The notes: generated by a model from the letters alone, not told the origin. A stretch of DNA of 64,000 nt from Rhodococcus opacus (GCF_012396235.1 NZ_JAAXPA010000004.1:248001-312000); one strand, 5' to 3'; shown: positions 50,818-60,414, counted from the stretch's first letter. Numbers and translations: made by a program.

Positions 50818-51764
50818 CGGGCCGCGACGCGCCCGCCGCGCCGGGCTTCGCGGGCGAGCGCGCGATCCCGCGACTCCTCGAACCGGGCGGCCTTGGCTTC
50901 CATGCTCTGCAGGAACACCGCCAGTTCCTCGCGGCAGCGTTCACCGTCCGGTCCGAAATCGTTACGCTCGAACATGTTCCACTTCCGGAGCACCGGTAGG
51001 ACGACGTCGTCGAGATGCTGGCGCAGGTCGTAGATGCCGCCCTTCGCGATCAGGACCGCGTTGCGGCGGAAATTGTGCATGCCCGCACCGGGCATCTGGA
51101 AGTTGGTCACCACCTTGTGGATCGCGGCAATGGCCTGGTCGGGTGCGACGTCCAGGGCGGCACCGACGATGTTGCGGTAGAACATCATGTGCAGGTTCTC
51201 GTCGGCCGCCACCCGGGCGAGCATCCGGTCCGCGATCGGATCACCGCACGCCTTACCCGTGTTCCGGTGCGACACCCGGGTGGCCAGTTCCTGGAACGTC
51301 ACGTACGACACCGAATCCAGCATGGACCCGCCACCGGGATCGAAGCCCTGTGTCATGTGGTCCATTCGAGCCTGCTCGAGCGCTACCGGGTCGACCCCTC
51401 GCGTCACGACCAGATAGTCCCGCATCACGATGGAGTGCTTGTTCTCCTCCGCGGTCCACCGGCCCACCCACGTGCCCCAGGCGCCGTCGAGTGAGAAGTG
51501 CTGGGCGATCTCGCGGTGGTAGGACGGCAGGTTGTCCTCGGTCAGCAGATTGGTGATCATCGCCGCCCGCGCGGTGTCGCTGAGCTGGGACTGCTCCGGA
51601 TCCCAGTCCTCCCCGCCCAGCGCCGCGAAGTTGCGGCCGTCGTCCCACGGAACGTAGTCGTGGGGATGCCAGGCCTTCGCCATGGCCAGGTGGCGGTTGA
51701 CGTTGTCCTCGGCGACGTCCTCGAGTTCGTGCAGCAGTTCGCGGTCCGTGAGTACGCGGCTCAC
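50814..51764 (-). CDS. Acyl-ACP desaturase (DesA family)
   Basis: Soluble di-iron fatty-acid desaturase of about 316 residues. It has LLHELEDVAEDNVNRHLAMAKAWHPHDYVPWDDGRNF at the N-terminus, as in mycobacterial DesA, and the iron ligands in NLLTEDNLPSYHREIA, WTAEENKHS and VAADENLHMMFY (ExxH motifs). I take GTG at 51762-51764; the stop (TAA) overlaps the 3' end of the broken hydrolase. It lies 23 bases downstream of the Acg-like gene, so the two probably share the DosR-controlled promoter. Confidence 0.88.
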   Translation of the reverse strand: MSRVLTDRELLHELEDVAEDNVNRHLAMAKAWHPHDYVPWDDGRNFAALGGEDWDPEQSQLSDTARAAMITNLLTEDNLPSYHREIAQHFSLDGAWGTWVGRWTAEENKHSIVMRDYLVVTRGVDPVALEQARMDHMTQGFDPGGGSMLDSVSYVTFQELATRVSHRNTGKACGDPIADRMLARVAADENLHMMFYRNIVGAALDVAPDQAIAAIHKVVTNFQMPGAGMHNFRRNAVLIAKGGIYDLRQHLDDVVLPVLRKWNMFERNDFGPDGERCREELAVFLQSMEAKAARFEESRDRALAREARRGGRVAAR

Positions 51765-51787
51765 AAGGGCACTCCGTTTCTGGTCTG

Positions 51788-52651
51788 TCAGTATCCGATT
51801 CGCAGGATCAGCTGTGGATGGCCCGGCACGTCGAGTCGATGTGCGAGGCGACGCGCCGAATCGTCGACGCGCAGCGGGTGGGAGAGGATGGAGGCGCCCA
51901 GGCGGGCGTCGACTGCGGTCAGCCACGCTCGTTCGACCGCGATTCCGGTGCGGACCAGGTCGATCGACTCCTGCGTGTCCGAGACGAACACGAGGACGGT
52001 CTCGCCCTCGATCGCCGCGGCGAGGCGTGCCGAATCGGGGACGCCGCGGGTGACGACGGTGCGGATCGTGTCGACCGACTCGTGACCGCCCTGCGGCAGC
52101 CAGTGCGACGTCCACGGGAAGAGGTCGCGCTGGTGACCGGGTTCCTGCCGAACCCGGTCAGCGGAATAGAGGAGCACGTCGGCGAGCGCGGGCGCCTCGT
52201 CCGCGGCGAGCAGCCGGGCGCGGACGCCCTCCGTCGCCGCCGCGCGGATGATGTCGTCAATGGTTGCTGCGGGAACCGGTATGTCGACGAACGCTTCTCG
52301 ATGACTCCGGCGGCGAGCCATGGCGGAGAACAGCCTCAGCTCGGTACTCGACGGCGAGGCCGTGCCCACGGCCCGAACGGACGCGACGAGGTCGGGCCTG
52401 CGGGGATCGGGCAGCAGGTCGGTCTCGATCTTCCTGCCGAGCGCCCGCAACGCGAGCTCCACGTTCGCGACGCCCGCGCCGCACGAGATCACGCGGTCGG
52501 CGCGCGGCGTGTCCGTGAAGCCGCGACGTTCGCTGATCTCCGCGCAGCTGCCGTCGAGCCGCAGGTCCCACGGCTGGGTGTCGTGGATCGACGGGGCCGA
52601 GACGATGGCGCGGGAGACCACCTCGATGTCACTGAGCGACCAGCTGTTCAT
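51788..52651 (-). CDS. Acg-like nitroreductase family protein
   Basis: A 287-residue flavin-like protein of the Acg family, a DosR-regulated group in mycobacteria. It starts [34 protein letters not shown] with the nitroreductase-type NTQPW-like motif, then [20 protein letters not shown] and, in the second half, [31 protein letters not shown] at 52649-52651 follows GGAGG. It is divergent from dosR, with two DosR boxes between, so hypoxic induction is expected. Confidence 0.85.
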   Translation of the reverse strand: MNSWSLSDIEVVSRAIVSAPSIHDTQPWDLRLDGSCAEISERRGFTDTPRADRVISCGAGVANVELALRALGRKIETDLLPDPRRPDLVASVRAVGTASPSSTELRLFSAMARRRSHREAFVDIPVPAATIDDIIRAAATEGVRARLLAADEAPALADVLLYSADRVRQEPGHQRDLFPWTSHWLPQGGHESVDTIRTVVTRGVPDSARLAAAIEGETVLVFVSDTQESIDLVRTGIAVERAWLTAVDARLGASILSHPLRVDDSARRLAHRLDVPGHPQLILRIGY

Positions 52652-52722
52652 CGCGACCTCCACTTGTGGTGTCCGGGTGTTCCCCCGCATCCTCAGCTTT
52701 CCGCGCACCGCGGCGCCTGCGC

Positions 52723-52763
52723 TTGGGTCGAAGGTCCCCAATGCGTGGGGGAGAGGTCCCGGA
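52723..52763. promoter_or_regulatory. Tandem DosR boxes between acg-like gene and dosR
   Basis: Box 1 (52723-52741) reads TTGGGTCGAAGGTCCCCAA, with the GGG-N6-GTCCC core; box 2 (about 52748-52763) repeats GGG-N6-GTCCC with its GTCCC exactly 22 bp on (52734 and 52756). Two boxes about two helical turns apart are the arrangement known for strong DosR promoters. They lie between two divergent genes. Confidence 0.7.
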
Positions 52764-52823
52764 GGGGTGGGCTCCGGTCGCCGGCGCGGTACGGTTCGAG
52801 GAGAAGACGGTGGAGGTGCAGAC

Positions 52824-53459
52824 ATGACCACGCGGGTGTTCCTGGTCGACGACCACGAGATCGTGCGACGAGGCCTGGTCGATCTACTCGGCAGCGTGCC
52901 CGACCTCGAGGTGGTCGGGGAGGCCGCGTCCGTCGGCGAGGCGATGGCGCGCATCCCGGGTTGCGGCGCCGACGTCGCCGTGCTCGACGTCCGGTTGCCC
53001 GACGGCAACGGTGTCGAACTGTGCCGGGACCTCCGCGCGGCTCTGCCCGAACTGCGGTGCCTGATGCTCACGTCGTACTCGGACGACGAGGCGCTGTTCG
53101 ACGCCATCATGGCCGGAGCGTCCGGATTCGTCCTCAAACAGATCCTTGGCACCGACCTGGTCGCCGCCGTGCGAACGGTGGGGGAGGGCGGTTCGCTGCT
53201 CGACAGCAGGGCGACGTCGGCGCTGATGAACCGGATCAGGTCCGCGCGCCGGGAAGACCCCCTGGCGGAACTGTCCGAGCAGGAACGCGCCGTGTTCGAG
53301 TTGATCGGCGAGGGGCTCACCAACCGGGAGATCGCGGAGCGGCTCTTCCTCGCCGAGAAGACGATCAAGAACTACGTGTCGCGGCTGTTGTCCAAACTTG
53401 GGATGCAACGACGCACGCAGGCGGCCGTGCTGGCCACCGAACTACGCAACCAGCGCTGA
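52824..53459 (+). CDS. dosR: Hypoxia/dormancy response regulator DosR (DevR)
   Basis: NarL-family response regulator, 211 residues. The receiver [20 protein letters not shown] and [20 protein letters not shown] has phospho-acceptor Asp55, LTSYSD and the conserved Lys in VLKQ. The LuxR-type DNA-binding domain is [45 protein letters not shown]. The sequence is very close to mycobacterial DevR. ATG 52824 follows TGGAGG. It is convergent with, not co-transcribed with, the partner kinase. Confidence 0.95.
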   Translation: MTTRVFLVDDHEIVRRGLVDLLGSVPDLEVVGEAASVGEAMARIPGCGADVAVLDVRLPDGNGVELCRDLRAALPELRCLMLTSYSDDEALFDAIMAGASGFVLKQILGTDLVAAVRTVGEGGSLLDSRATSALMNRIRSARREDPLAELSEQERAVFELIGEGLTNREIAERLFLAEKTIKNYVSRLLSKLGMQRRTQAAVLATELRNQR

Positions 53460-53467
53460 ATTCTTCA

Positions 53468-55114
53468 TCACGTCAACGGAACACGCCAGGTGACGACGGT
53501 TCCGCCGCACTCGGCGTCGACGGTGCAGGCGCCGCCGCAGTGCTCGGCGCGCCGATCGAGGTTGTCCAGTCCGCTGCGCCGGGCGCCGTCGGCGATCCCG
53601 ATGCCGTCGTCCGCGACCGTAACGGTGAGGTCGTCCCCGGCGGCCACCGAGATGTCGATGGTGGTGGCCCGCGCGTGCCGCAGCGCATTACTCAGGGCTT
53701 CCCGCAGCACCGCCTCCGCGTGCTGGTGGATGCGGCTGGGCACGAGAGTGTCGATGGCGCCGGAGAACTGTACGTTCGGCGCGATCGGTGACTGGGAGGT
53801 GAGGTCGCCGATCACGTCGAGGAGGCGACGGCGCAGACTCGTCGCGGATGCGATGCCGGTGGCCTGCAGATCGAAGATGGTGGTGCGGATCTCGCGCACC
53901 GTGCGATCGAGTTGTTCGACCGCGGTGGCCACGATGGAGCGCACGCCGTCCGGGACGTCTCCGACCGCGTGCGTGCTCTGCAGGCTCATGCCGGTGGCGA
54001 ACAATCGCTGAATGACGTTGTCGTGCAGGTCACGCGCGATCCGGTCACGGTCGGCGAGCACCGACAGCAGCCGTTGTTTGCTCTGCTGATCGGAGAATTC
54101 CACCGCGACGGCAGCCAGGTCGGCCACCGATTCGAGCCGGGCGACCTCGTCCGGATCCCACGCAGTGTTGCCGCGCGCCGTGACCACCAGGACCCCGCCG
54201 ACCCCCGACGCCGTCGACAACGGCAGCACCGCGGCCCGGCCCGCCTCGGCGGAGAACGGTGCCAGACCGTCGAGCCCCGTCAGCAGTGCGGGAGTGCGGG
54301 AACGCAGCACTTCGGCGAACGGCTCGGCCTGGGTGGCGATGCGGAAGCTGTCGCGCAGCGGCCGCACCGTGCTGTCCGCCCCGACCACTGCGCCCTCGCC
54401 GAGCGTGACGACGATGTAGACCTCGTCGCCGCTGGACAGTTCGCGTACCTCGGCGGCGAGTGTGTGGAGTGTTTCGTCGAGTGATCCGCCGACCATCAGC
54501 CGGGACGTGATCGCCGCGACGGCCGTCAACCACCGCTCCCGCGTCCGCGATTCCTCGAACAGCCGCGAATTCTCGACCGCCACTCCTGCCGAGGTCGCGA
54601 GCGCGCGCAGGATCACCTCGTCCTCGTCGGTGAACTCGGGACCGCTCAGTTTCTCGGTGAGATAGATGCTTCCGAAAACCTTGCCCCGCATCATGATCGG
54701 CATACCCAGAAAGCTCTTCATCGGTGGATGATTGGGCGGGAAGCCGATCGACCCCGGATGATCGGCCAGGTTGGCGAGTCGCACCGGGCGGGGGTCGTGG
54801 ATCAGCAGTCCCAGCAGCCCACGGCCTTCGGGCAGGTGACCCATGTGCGCACGCCCTTCCGGCGTGATGCCCTCGTAGACGAACTCCGACAGGCCCCCGT
54901 CGGGGGCGTGGACACCGAGCGCGCCGTACCGGGCGTCGAGCAGGGAGGTGGCCGACGTGACGATGCGCTGCAGGGTGGAATCCAGCTCGAGTCCCGAACC
55001 GACCACGAGGACCGCCTCGAACAGGCGCTGCAGACTTCGGCGGGTGGGGACCACGGCGGCGAGCCCCTCCCGGAACTCACTGATCCTCGCCTCGTGCCCA
55101 CCGTCCGGTCCCAT
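53468..55114 (-). CDS. dosS: Haem GAF-domain sensor kinase DosS/DosT
   Basis: A 548-residue cytosolic histidine kinase: GAF A (about 25-185), GAF B (about 205-340), dimerisation/phospho-acceptor helix with His364 in DRDRIARDLHDNVIQRLFATGMSLQ, and an HATPase domain ending ADDGIGIADGARRSGLDNL. The haem ligand of DosS/DosT is kept: GFPPNHPPMKSFLGMPI at His129. It is therefore a probable O2/NO/CO or redox sensor for DosR. Its gene ends 8 bases from the dosR stop in the opposite direction, unlike the mycobacterial devRS operon. Confidence 0.93.
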   Translation of the reverse strand: MGPDGGHEARISEFREGLAAVVPTRRSLQRLFEAVLVVGSGLELDSTLQRIVTSATSLLDARYGALGVHAPDGGLSEFVYEGITPEGRAHMGHLPEGRGLLGLLIHDPRPVRLANLADHPGSIGFPPNHPPMKSFLGMPIMMRGKVFGSIYLTEKLSGPEFTDEDEVILRALATSAGVAVENSRLFEESRTRERWLTAVAAITSRLMVGGSLDETLHTLAAEVRELSSGDEVYIVVTLGEGAVVGADSTVRPLRDSFRIATQAEPFAEVLRSRTPALLTGLDGLAPFSAEAGRAAVLPLSTASGVGGVLVVTARGNTAWDPDEVARLESVADLAAVAVEFSDQQSKQRLLSVLADRDRIARDLHDNVIQRLFATGMSLQSTHAVGDVPDGVRSIVATAVEQLDRTVREIRTTIFDLQATGIASATSLRRRLLDVIGDLTSQSPIAPNVQFSGAIDTLVPSRIHQHAEAVLREALSNALRHARATTIDISVAAGDDLTVTVADDGIGIADGARRSGLDNLDRRAEHCGGACTVDAECGGTVVTWRVPLT

Positions 55115-55231
55115 GTCTGCAGCATAGGTCCGGAGGCGGCGTAACGCCGCGAACCGCGGCGTCGATAAGGGCGCGAGTGTTTACTCATTCGAACTAATGC
55201 TTACCCACTGACGTGACGAGGGAGAAGAAGA

Positions 55232-55855
55232 ATGAATCGACGGCACTTCGGACGACGGGTCGCGGCAGGTCTGACCGCTGCAGTGGCAGCGACGATGATG
55301 TTCACCGGCGTCGTGTCGGCGCAGCCCGCAGATTCCGCTCCCGTCGTCGACCCGGCCACCGCGATCGCGAAGCTGCGCACCGTCGCCGCCGGTAACCCCG
55401 AGGCCGAGGCCGCCATCGAGCGACTCGCCGCGTCGCCGACCGACACCGCGGCGACGAACATCGCCCTTCCGGGCCAGATCTTCCAGATCCCCGCGTACTC
55501 CGACACCGGGCAGGGCGGTCCGGTCCTCGGACAGCTGTACGGAGCGGGCGTGGCGACCAACATGAGCAACCAGTTCCGCTTCGGATTCTTCGGCGGACCG
55601 GGCGTCATCGCGAACGACCAGACCGGCGCCGAACTCGACGTCGTCTACTACAGCTTCGCCACCGGTGCCAGCGGCATCGTGAAGCTGGACCAGAACAACG
55701 TCGCGGTTCCCACGGTCGTCTCCTCGCCGCCGGTGGCCGGGCTCGGCAGCGGTCTGGTCGTGGCGGCCGTGTACGGCTCGCTGAACCACCAGGTGGGACC
55801 GAACGTCGTCAAGAGCACGATCTGGTGGCCCACGCTGGGCACCGTGCTCGCCTGA
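55232..55855 (+). CDS. Secreted hypothetical protein
   Basis: A 207-residue exported protein with twin-Arg-containing signal peptide MNRRHFGRRVAAGLTAAVAA, cleaved near VSAQPAD. The mature protein is beta-rich: VLGQLYGAGVATNMSNQFRFGFFGGPGVIANDQTGAELDVVYYSF and LVVAAVYGSLNHQVGPNVVKSTIWWPTLG. I recognise no family; the pattern suggests an envelope or surface protein. GAGGGAGAAG lies before ATG 55232. It is next to dosS, divergently arranged, and has no DosR box that I can see. Confidence 0.8.
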   Translation: MNRRHFGRRVAAGLTAAVAATMMFTGVVSAQPADSAPVVDPATAIAKLRTVAAGNPEAEAAIERLAASPTDTAATNIALPGQIFQIPAYSDTGQGGPVLGQLYGAGVATNMSNQFRFGFFGGPGVIANDQTGAELDVVYYSFATGASGIVKLDQNNVAVPTVVSSPPVAGLGSGLVVAAVYGSLNHQVGPNVVKSTIWWPTLGTVLA

Positions 55856-55867
55856 CCGTTCGAGAAC

Positions 55868-56593
55868 TCAGGTGGCAGGTTCGGCCCCCGGCCGGGCCTG
55901 CCACCACTCTCTCCAGCGCTCGTCGAGTTCGGCCCACTCCTCGTCGTCCAGGTCGTAGGCCGCCAGCAGGATCTGCGCACCGCCGTGGGGACGTGCCGCG
56001 TTGACGGGCTGCTCGCCGAACTGCAACAGTCCCGGGCCGAGGTCGTCGACACTCACCGCGGTCTGGTGTTCGCCCACGAAACACACCACCCCGTGCAGCA
56101 GATCGCCCGTCTCGGCGACCACGGTGAAATGATCGCCGACCGTCATGCCCTCGAGCTTGTCGAGGCCGAGCAGGTGCCGCGCCGAATCACCCTCCGCGAC
56201 CGGGCCTTCGAGGAACAGCGTGCGACGCTCGTCGAGTCCGTGCCGCTCGATGCCGAATTTGAGGAACTGCAGGAACGTGGTCCAGCCCTCGGTGACGTCG
56301 TCGTACCAGTCGTCCGCGGCGGGGTCGCCGCTGCGGGCCGGGCGGGTGATTCGCACCAGTGTGGTGCCCTCGTGCTCGTGGAGGCTGAACGTGTCGGCGC
56401 CGTTCAGGGCGAGGGTGCAGGCGGCGGCGTCCTCGGTCACGTCGTCGAAGTAGATTTCCCTGATCTCGTCGGCCAGGCCGGCGTAGTCCCAGCCGTGCCA
56501 GCGTCGGATCAACTCCGGGTCGCGCAGGGCCTGCCACACCACCGAGGGCGCCGCGGCGACGGCCACCTCGATCACCGGCTGGGATTCGGTCAT
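55868..56593 (-). CDS. SRPBCC/AHSA1-like domain protein
   Basis: A 241-residue START/Bet v1-like protein: VIEVAVAAAPSVVWQALRDPELIRRWHGWDYAGLADEI at the N-terminus and TLVRITRPARSG... GWTTFLQFLKFGIERH in the AHSA1 pattern. A second part (about 150-240) continues VGDHFTVVAETGDLLHGVVCFVGEHQTAVSVDDLGPGLLQFG, possibly a further related domain. Ligand or client unknown. Confidence 0.82.
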   Translation of the reverse strand: MTESQPVIEVAVAAAPSVVWQALRDPELIRRWHGWDYAGLADEIREIYFDDVTEDAAACTLALNGADTFSLHEHEGTTLVRITRPARSGDPAADDWYDDVTEGWTTFLQFLKFGIERHGLDERRTLFLEGPVAEGDSARHLLGLDKLEGMTVGDHFTVVAETGDLLHGVVCFVGEHQTAVSVDDLGPGLLQFGEQPVNAARPHGGAQILLAAYDLDDEEWAELDERWREWWQARPGAEPAT

Positions 56594-56680
56594 GCGTTCT
56601 CCTGCGTCTCCACTGCTGTGCGTGCCGGTACCGACGATACCGGCGAGCGGTGGTGGCCCGCGGTGTCCGCGAACCGGCCG

Positions 56681-57007
56681 TCACATGGCGACGGTGAGCA
56701 GGAACGCGACGTCCTCGATCGCCTCGACGCTGTGCCGATCGGTCGGAAGGACCAGCAGATCGCCGGTGGAACCCTTCCACGAGTCCTCGCCGGACACGAG
56801 GTTCAGTTTGCCGCTGAGAATGAACAGGGTGGCCTCGCCCGGGCTCTCGTGCTCGGCCATCTTCTGACCCGCGGCCAAGGCGATGACGGTCTGTCGGAGG
56901 CTGCGCCGATGTCCGCCGTACACGGTCTGCGAACTGCGGCCGCTGGACGTCCCGCCTGCCAACTTCAGTTGCTGACGGGCAAGGGCGGTCAGTGACTTCT
57001 TGTCCAT
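56681..57007 (-). CDS. Cupin-domain protein
   Basis: A 108-residue single-domain cupin. GQKMAEHESPGEATLFILSGKLNLVSGEDS is the metal/ligand-binding core with His and Glu in EHESPGEA, and VLPTDRHSVEAIEDVAFLLTV gives the second cupin motif. ATG at 57005-57007 lacks a clear ribosome-binding site; in-frame GTG codons upstream are possible starts. No partner is evident. Confidence 0.78.
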   Translation of the reverse strand: MDKKSLTALARQQLKLAGGTSSGRSSQTVYGGHRRSLRQTVIALAAGQKMAEHESPGEATLFILSGKLNLVSGEDSWKGSTGDLLVLPTDRHSVEAIEDVAFLLTVAM

Positions 57008-57082
57008 GAGGTGAGTATGAACCACTGCGCGCACCGTCACCCGTCGAATGGGGTAACGGTGCGGCGGCAAAGGGGGCGTCGG

Positions 57083-57359
57083 TCAGCGCCGGGTGAGGGC
57101 CCAGCCCTGCGCCGCGGCGAACGCGCCGACCACCACGGCCTGCAGCAGCACCCCAGACGACGTTCGCGAGGACGACGGCGTCCACCGCGGCCGGCGCGGG
57201 ACGGTCCGGCACGCTCACCGCCCACACCCCGGCGGTGAAGACGAGCAGAAAGACGCCGATGGCACGAAGGAAGCCGGCTGTCGGGCCGAGGACGTCGTCG
57301 AGCACGGTGGCGGCGGCGAGGTAGGCGACGCCGTTGGCGCCGAAGCCGAATGCTCTCAA
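57083..57359 (-). pseudogene. Frameshifted small membrane protein downstream of folA
   Basis: From TTG at 57359, directly after the folA TAA, the reading MRAFGFGANGVAYLAAATVL is followed by membrane-like FLRAIGVFLLVFTAGVWAVS and DAVVLANVVWG. At a GGGG run (about 57153) the frame must change by one base to continue VLLQAVVVGAFAAAQGWALTRR and the TGA at 57083. Four hydrophobic helices would result. A single-base indel in a homopolymer, real or a sequencing error, explains it. Confidence 0.65.
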
Positions 57360-57866
57360 TTACCTCGCAGGTAATGCCCGGGTGTAGGTGATCCACCGGT
57401 ACCGGGTGCCGTTCTTCGCCGACGTGAGCCACTCACCGGTGTCCTGCGCGTGCCAGGAGTCGTCGATCGGGGGTGCCCAGGCGTCGCCGCCGATCGTGAC
57501 GTCGATCTCGGAGACCAGTAGCTGCGTGGCGAACGGCATTGCCGCCGTGTAGATCTGCGCGCCGCCGATGACGCAGACGTCCTCGTCGGTGAGCGCGAGT
57601 GCGGAGTCGAGCCCGTCGGCGGACTCGGCACCCTCCGCGGTCCAGTCGGGCTGACGGCTGATCACGATGTTGCGCCGCCCGGGCAGGGGCCGGAACCTCG
57701 GGGGCAGCGAGTCCCACGTCCTGCGGCCCATGATCACCGGGTGCCCCTGCGTCACCTTCTTGAAGTACGCCATGTCCTCGGGGACGTGCCACGGGATCGT
57801 GTTGTCGCGACCGATGACGCCGCCGACGCCCTGTGCCCAGACCAGCTTGACCTGCCGCGCCGCCAC
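57360..57866 (-). CDS. folA: Dihydrofolate reductase
   Basis: Reduces dihydrofolate to tetrahydrofolate. The 168 residues have KLVWAQGVGGVIGRDNTIPWHVPEDMAYFKKVT with the folate-site IPW-x-x-PED, the cofactor motif VIMGRRTWDSLP and NIVISRQ, and VCVIGGAQIYTAAMP. GTG at 57864-57866 shares its G with the thyA TAG, so the two are coupled, and thymidylate synthase's dihydrofolate product passes to this enzyme. A frameshifted membrane gene follows. Confidence 0.93.
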   Translation of the reverse strand: MAARQVKLVWAQGVGGVIGRDNTIPWHVPEDMAYFKKVTQGHPVIMGRRTWDSLPPRFRPLPGRRNIVISRQPDWTAEGAESADGLDSALALTDEDVCVIGGAQIYTAAMPFATQLLVSEIDVTIGGDAWAPPIDDSWHAQDTGEWLTSAKNGTRYRWITYTRALPAR

Positions 57867-58666
57867 TAGACGGCCACCGGCGCCTTGATGGCGGGGTGGT
57901 GCCGGTAGTCGACGATCTCCACGTCCTCGAAGGTGTAGTCGAAGATCGAATCCCGCTTGTGCAGTTTCAGCGTGGGATACGGCAACGGCTCCCGGCTCAA
58001 CTGCTCGGTGACCTGGTCGACGTGATTGTCGTAGATGTGGCAGTCGCCGCCCGTCCAGATGAAGTCGCCCGCTTCGAGCCCGGCCTGCTGCGCCACCATG
58101 TGGGTGAGGAGCGCGTAACTCGCGATGTTGAACGGCACGCCCAGGAACAGGTCGGCGCTGCGCTGGTACAGCTGGCACGACAGCTTGCCGTCCGCGACGT
58201 AGAACTGGAAGAACGCGTGGCACGGCGCCAGCGCCATCTGCGGGATGTCGCCGACGTTCCACGCCGACACGATGATGCGACGCGAGTCGGGGTTCGACTT
58301 CAGCGTCTCGATGGTCTGGGTGATCTGGTCGATGTGCTCGCCCGACGGGGTCGGCCAGCTGCGCCACTGCACGCCGTACACCGGGCCCAGTTCACCGTCC
58401 GCGTCCGCCCACTCGTCCCAGATCGTGACGCCGTTGTCCTGGAGCCACTTCACGTTGGAATCGCCGCGCAGGAACCACAACAGTTCGTACACGATCGACT
58501 TGAGGTGCACCTTCTTCGTGGTGATCAGCGGAAACCCGTCCGCGAGGTTCCAGCGCATCTGATGACCGAAGACGCTCTTCGTGCCGGTCCCGGTGCGGTC
58601 TGCCTTCGGGGTGCCCGTGTCCATGACGAGTCGGAGCAGGTCTTCGTACGGGGTCGGCACAGTCAC
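57866..58666 (-). CDS. thyA: Thymidylate synthase
   Basis: Methylates dUMP to dTMP using methylene-tetrahydrofolate. The 266 residues match ThyA. Features: [34 protein letters not shown], the Arg/Cys nucleophile motif [37 protein letters not shown] and [10 protein letters not shown]. The start GTG at 58664-58666 (second GTG at 58658-58660 possible) gives [17 protein letters not shown]. The stop is coupled with folA. A 15-bp palindrome lies upstream, shared with divergent cobF. Confidence 0.95.
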   Translation of the reverse strand: MTVPTPYEDLLRLVMDTGTPKADRTGTGTKSVFGHQMRWNLADGFPLITTKKVHLKSIVYELLWFLRGDSNVKWLQDNGVTIWDEWADADGELGPVYGVQWRSWPTPSGEHIDQITQTIETLKSNPDSRRIIVSAWNVGDIPQMALAPCHAFFQFYVADGKLSCQLYQRSADLFLGVPFNIASYALLTHMVAQQAGLEAGDFIWTGGDCHIYDNHVDQVTEQLSREPLPYPTLKLHKRDSIFDYTFEDVEIVDYRHHPAIKAPVAV

Positions 58667-58693
58667 GGCGTCCAGTTTAGGCGCTTCGCGCCC

Positions 58694-58733
58694 GTGCGCC
58701 TTTTCGGTAGCTGGAACAACCGGAAAGGCGCAC
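58694..58733. promoter_or_regulatory. Palindrome in thyA-cobF divergent region
   Basis: GTGCGCCTTTTCGGT (58694-58708) and ACCGGAAAGGCGCAC (58719-58733) are inverted copies with one mismatch and a 10-base spacer. It is between divergent genes, so an operator or hairpin of a leader is more likely than a terminator. No regulator is adjacent. Confidence 0.55.
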
Positions 58734-58751
58734 GAGCGATAGCCTGCGCCC

Positions 58752-59492
58752 ATGCGTGAACTCTTCGTGATCGGCATCGGCGCCGGCGACCCCGACCAGG
58801 TGACGGTCCAGGCGATCAAGGCGATGAACAAGGCCGATGTGTTCTTCGTCATCGGCAAGGGCGACGAGAAGCAGGACCTCGTCGATCTCCGCACTACGAT
58901 CCTCGAGGAGCACGTCACCGGCCCGTACCGCGTCGTGGACATCGTCGATCCGCCCCGCGACCGCACGCCGTCCGACTACGAGGGCGTGGTCGACGACTGG
59001 CACGAGCGCCGGGCGGCACTGTTCGAGGCCGAGTTCGCGTCCGAGCCGGGGGTCGGGGCGATCCTCGTGTGGGGTGATCCGTCGCTCTACGACAGCACGC
59101 TGCGGATCGTCGAGCGGGTGCTCGCCCGCGGCAACGTGTCGTTCGACTACTCGGTGATCCCCGGCGTCACCAGTGTGCAGTCGCTGGCCGCGCAGCACCG
59201 GATCGTGCTCAACCGGATCGGCGAACCCGTGCACATCACGACCGGCAGGCGGCTGGCCGAGGGTCTGCCCGACGGTGTCGACAACGCCGTGGTCATGCTC
59301 GACGCTCACTGCACGTTCACCCAGGTCCCCGGCGACGACGTCCAGATCTGGTGGGGCGCCTACCTCGGCACACCCGACGAGGTGCTGATCTCCGGTCGCC
59401 TGCGCGACGTCGAGGACGAGATCCAGCGGGTGCGCGCCGAATTGCGCGAACGCAAGGGCTGGATCATGGACACCTATCTCCTCCGCAGGTGA
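58752..59492 (+). CDS. cobF: Precorrin-6A synthase (deacetylating)
   Basis: Aerobic cobalamin pathway methyltransferase, 246 residues. It starts [39 protein letters not shown], typical of CobF, with [18 protein letters not shown] and [18 protein letters not shown] of the SAM-dependent tetrapyrrole methylase fold. It stands alone here; other cob genes are not in the window, though the cobalt ECF transporter is at 33.4-36 kb. Divergent from thyA. Confidence 0.9.
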   Translation: MRELFVIGIGAGDPDQVTVQAIKAMNKADVFFVIGKGDEKQDLVDLRTTILEEHVTGPYRVVDIVDPPRDRTPSDYEGVVDDWHERRAALFEAEFASEPGVGAILVWGDPSLYDSTLRIVERVLARGNVSFDYSVIPGVTSVQSLAAQHRIVLNRIGEPVHITTGRRLAEGLPDGVDNAVVMLDAHCTFTQVPGDDVQIWWGAYLGTPDEVLISGRLRDVEDEIQRVRAELRERKGWIMDTYLLRR

Positions 59493-59547
59493 GTGAGAAA
59501 GCGCGGAGGAGCACACTTCGGCGCTCACCTACCGTTAGCCTGGGACC

Positions 59548-60414
59548 ATGCCCGAGCTGCCCGAGGTGGAGGCGTTAGCCGAGTTCCTGCGTGAACACGC
59601 CGTGGGAGCGGTCGTCGGCCGAGTGGACGTGGCGGCCCTGAGCGTGCTGAAGACGTTCGACCCCCCGATCACCGACCTGCAGGGCCGCGACGTGACGGGC
59701 GCGGCCCGGTTCGGCAAGCACCTCGCACTCGACTGCTCCGGGTTGTGGCTCGTCACCCACCTCTCGCGTGGGGGCTGGCTGCGCTGGACCGACAACCCGT
59801 CGGCGGCGCCGCCGAAACCGGGGAAGGGCCCGCTGGCGCTGCGGGTGCATTTCTTCACCCCGGAGGGCGCGACGCCGGCGTTCGACCTGACCGAGGCGGG
59901 CACCAAGAAGCGGCTCGCGGTGTGGGTGGTGCACGACCCTCAGGAGGTGGAGGGGGTTGCCCGGCTCGGACCCGACGCCCTCGCCGTCACCGAACCGGAG
60001 TTCGCGGCGCTGCTGTCCACCACGTCGGCGCGCATCAAGAATGCGCTCGTCGACCAGTCGCTGCTCGCCGGGGTCGGCAACGCGTACTCCGACGAAATCC
60101 TGCACACCGCAAAAATTTCCCCGTTCGCCACGTCCCGCACCCTGCCGGAGGACCAGGTGCACGTGCTGTACGACGCGATGCGGTCGGTGCTCAGCGACGC
60201 CGTCCAGAGGTCGCTCGGCCAGGACGCGGCGCGGCTGAAGGGGGAGAAGCGATCCGGGATGCGAGTGCACGCCCGGACCGGCCTCCCCTGTCCCGTCTGC
60301 GGCGACACCGTCCGGGAAGTGTCGTTCGCGGAGAAGTCTTTTCAGTACTGCGCGACGTGTCAGACCGGAGGCAAGGTGCTCGCCGACCGCCGGATGTCGC
60401 GGCTGCTGAAGTAG
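59548..60414 (+). CDS. Fpg/Nei-family DNA glycosylase
   Basis: Removes oxidised bases and cuts the AP site. The 288 residues begin [19 protein letters not shown], with catalytic Pro1/Glu2 after Met removal, then [21 protein letters not shown] (H2TH region) and a C-terminal zinc finger [13 protein letters not shown] ... [22 protein letters not shown]. Both Fpg and Nei types fit. The downstream purT starts 39 bases later on the same strand. Confidence 0.9.
   Translation: MPELPEVEALAEFLREHAVGAVVGRVDVAALSVLKTFDPPITDLQGRDVTGAARFGKHLALDCSGLWLVTHLSRGGWLRWTDNPSAAPPKPGKGPLALRVHFFTPEGATPAFDLTEAGTKKRLAVWVVHDPQEVEGVARLGPDALAVTEPEFAALLSTTSARIKNALVDQSLLAGVGNAYSDEILHTAKISPFATSRTLPEDQVHVLYDAMRSVLSDAVQRSLGQDAARLKGEKRSGMRVHARTGLPCPVCGDTVREVSFAEKSFQYCATCQTGGKVLADRRMSRLLK

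Noticed and set aside
55135..55170. Strong terminator or attenuator ahead of the secreted protein gene
   Set aside because: Overlapping GC-rich hairpins around GCGGCG-TAA-CGCCGC exist, but they lie upstream of both divergent genes and are expected often in this base composition.
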